Assembly (NCBI GenBank): GCA_039810585.1
Contig: JBDHXF010000015.1
Coordinates: forward strand, 5,097-69,096
Length of the DNA stretch: 64,000 nt
Source: JBBATK01 sp039810585
Lineage (GTDB): Bacteria > Bacteroidota > Ignavibacteria > Kapaibacteriales > NICIL-2
Direction of reading: 5' to 3'
Within the stretch, counting starts at the first letter, position 1; the number at the start of each line of letters is the position of its first letter. Under the pieces are notes generated by a model that worked only from the letters and a program-made list of their open reading frames with translations, had not been told where the DNA came from and ran no database searches. The translations under genes and the position numbers were made by a program. Shown piece after piece: positions 63,090 through 64,000 of the stretch.

Positions 63090-64000
63090 TTAGTTGAATT
63101 TCAAAGTTTTTGAGACTCTTTTGAATTCGCTTTGCATAAGCACGACATAGAGTCCATGCGGAAAAATGTCGTGTGGCAAGGTCGCAGATTCATAAGCCGA
63201 AAGAGCCTTGTGATAAACCAGACGACCCAGAATATCGCAAATAATCACTTCGGCAGAGTGCCCAGTTGTATTGTTAAGTTCCCAAACGTCGCCATCGCTT
63301 CTCAGCTCCAAGTCATCAATAACAGCCGTTCCGGTTGAATCATGATGAAATTGGGAATAGACGTAACCGAGTGCGCTAGAATCCCTTGTGACACACGAAC
63401 AATCGCTTTTTGCAATGATCGAAGCACGGAGCATGGATGCTGTTGAGTCCGTAAGAGTGTCCTTAGCCTGAGCCAAGAACCTAAACCCCGCTGGAACTGT
63501 TAAGTACCCACCGATCCGTTTTTGAAGGCGAATCCTGTCGCCTGCTGCTTCCGGTGTCACAGAGACACTATCCTCCGTATTTACCGCCTCCCACTGTGCC
63601 AGACTGACAGCCGATGTGTCGTGTTCAATAAGAACATCAACATAGGTCAGCGTCGAGAGTACCGGCGATATCAATGAGCAATCAATGGATTGCTCACGAT
63701 GCAGTGATGTAAATACGATAGTGTCGTTTGAGAATTTACATTTCAAAGAACGAGTTGCGAGATCCGAGACGAAAGTTGGAACAGTCACAGACGTGAGATT
63801 GTTCACATACACCTTTGCCTCTGCATTGAATTCCGGAAGCGCAGCAAATCCTATTGTCGTCGTATCTGCGCAGCCAGCCAATAACTTGAATTGCACGGCG
63901 AATAAGGGTTTCGAACCAGCGATTGGCTTAAAAATGTTAAAGCCATACACCCGTAATTCGCCCGCGGCTTGCGATCCGTAGGATTTATTCTCCAAATTTT
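63090..64000 (-). CDS. C-terminal part of a T9SS secreted protein, cut by the right edge
   Basis: A minus-strand frame of 303 codons is open to the window edge, so the start lies outside. The visible part has a cohesin-like strand pattern near its beginning (YGFNIFKPIAGSKPLFAVQF) followed by a beta-sandwich. The last 75 residues (VIICDILGRLVYHKA... FPHGLYVVLM) form a type IX sorting domain without the PNP motif. It ends 37 bases before the 63052 gene start, on the same strand. The apparent start at 63995 (TTG) is only the first codon available inside the window. Confidence 0.75.
   Translation of the reverse strand, partial: NLENKSYGSQAAGELRVYGFNIFKPIAGSKPLFAVQFKLLAGCADTTTIGFAALPEFNAEAKVYVNNLTSVTVPTFVSDLATRSLKCKFSNDTIVFTSLHREQSIDCSLISPVLSTLTYVDVLIEHDTSAVSLAQWEAVNTEDSVSVTPEAAGDRIRLQKRIGGYLTVPAGFRFLAQAKDTLTDSTASMLRASIIAKSDCSCVTRDSSALGYVYSQFHHDSTGTAVIDDLELRSDGDVWELNNTTGHSAEVIICDILGRLVYHKALSAYESATLPHDIFPHGLYVVLMQSEFKRVSKTLKFN

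Noticed and set aside
1..64000. Search by eye for CRISPR arrays, transposases, integrases, phage genes and rRNA
   Set aside because: No regularly spaced repeat array, insertion-sequence end or mobile-element protein was seen.

Overview
This window looks like part of a chromosome from a free-living Gram-negative bacterium of the Bacteroidota/Chlorobi (FCB) group, probably on the Chlorobi/Ignavibacteria/'Kapabacteria' side. At least four genes end in a type IX secretion (T9SS) type A sorting domain or a close variant, and two or three AT-rich start regions carry the Bacteroidota-like promoter core TAnnTTTG. SecD and SecF are separate genes, whereas they are usually fused in typical Bacteroidota. 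A leucine dehydrogenase of the kind common in this group is also present. The lineage is an inference. No phage, transposase, CRISPR array or rRNA was seen, so this is ordinary chromosome with some lineage-specific secreted proteins.

Layout. 1-700: a truncated gene at the left edge, a poorly coding stretch, and a tRNA-Glu with its terminator. 0.8-5.0 kb: coaE, a ComEA-like HhH protein, a cysteine desulfurase and an exported thioredoxin-fold protein, all on +. 5.0-5.8 kb: a non-coding stretch with a duplicated hairpin element. 5.8-9.9 kb: a 1382-residue secreted Ig-repeat protein on -. 10.2-16.2 kb: leucine dehydrogenase, NusB, a cohesin/dockerin-like secreted protein, an ECF sigma factor with a membrane anti-sigma candidate, and a DUF1573 protein. 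16.2-18.0 kb: lipoate-protein ligase diverging from pyrE-acpS. 18.0-22.2 kb: an empty stretch ending in a strong terminator, then a full-length ABCC/MRP-type transporter. 22.3-24.3 kb: 3-hydroxyanthranilate dioxygenase, a VOC protein and ACMS decarboxylase, three steps or partners of the kynurenine branch of tryptophan breakdown. 24.6-32.3 kb: a DUF354 protein, an AlbA/Schlafen-like regulator with a stop at codon 2, a DksA-like protein with a histone-like tail, PntAA, SelD and an RsmB-type methyltransferase. 32.5-41.5 kb: a lipoprotein, a small membrane protein, a second IgGFc-binding-like protein, a CoA-transferase with an M16 protease, and a class V aminotransferase. 41.8-47.3 kb: a 1845-residue T9SS protein. 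47.9-53.7 kb: YggS, a HutG-like ureohydrolase, a glycosyltransferase, a SanA/YdcF protein, an M28 peptidase and a small coiled-coil exported protein. 54.2-58.9 kb: secD-secF-STAS, then purA. 59-64 kb: three T9SS-type secreted proteins, the last cut by the right edge.

Themes. Cell-envelope export links many genes: the SecDF motor, the Sec signal peptides and the T9SS cargo. Amino-acid use recurs as leucine dehydrogenase, kynurenine-pathway enzymes, the HutG-like enzyme, and M16 and M28 peptidases, which fits a heterotroph living on protein. Envelope stress sensing may be served by the sigma/anti-sigma pair. Most gene starts given here are ATG codons chosen by signal-peptide position, a Shine-Dalgarno-like GGAG or family length; several differ from the longest possible reading frame.
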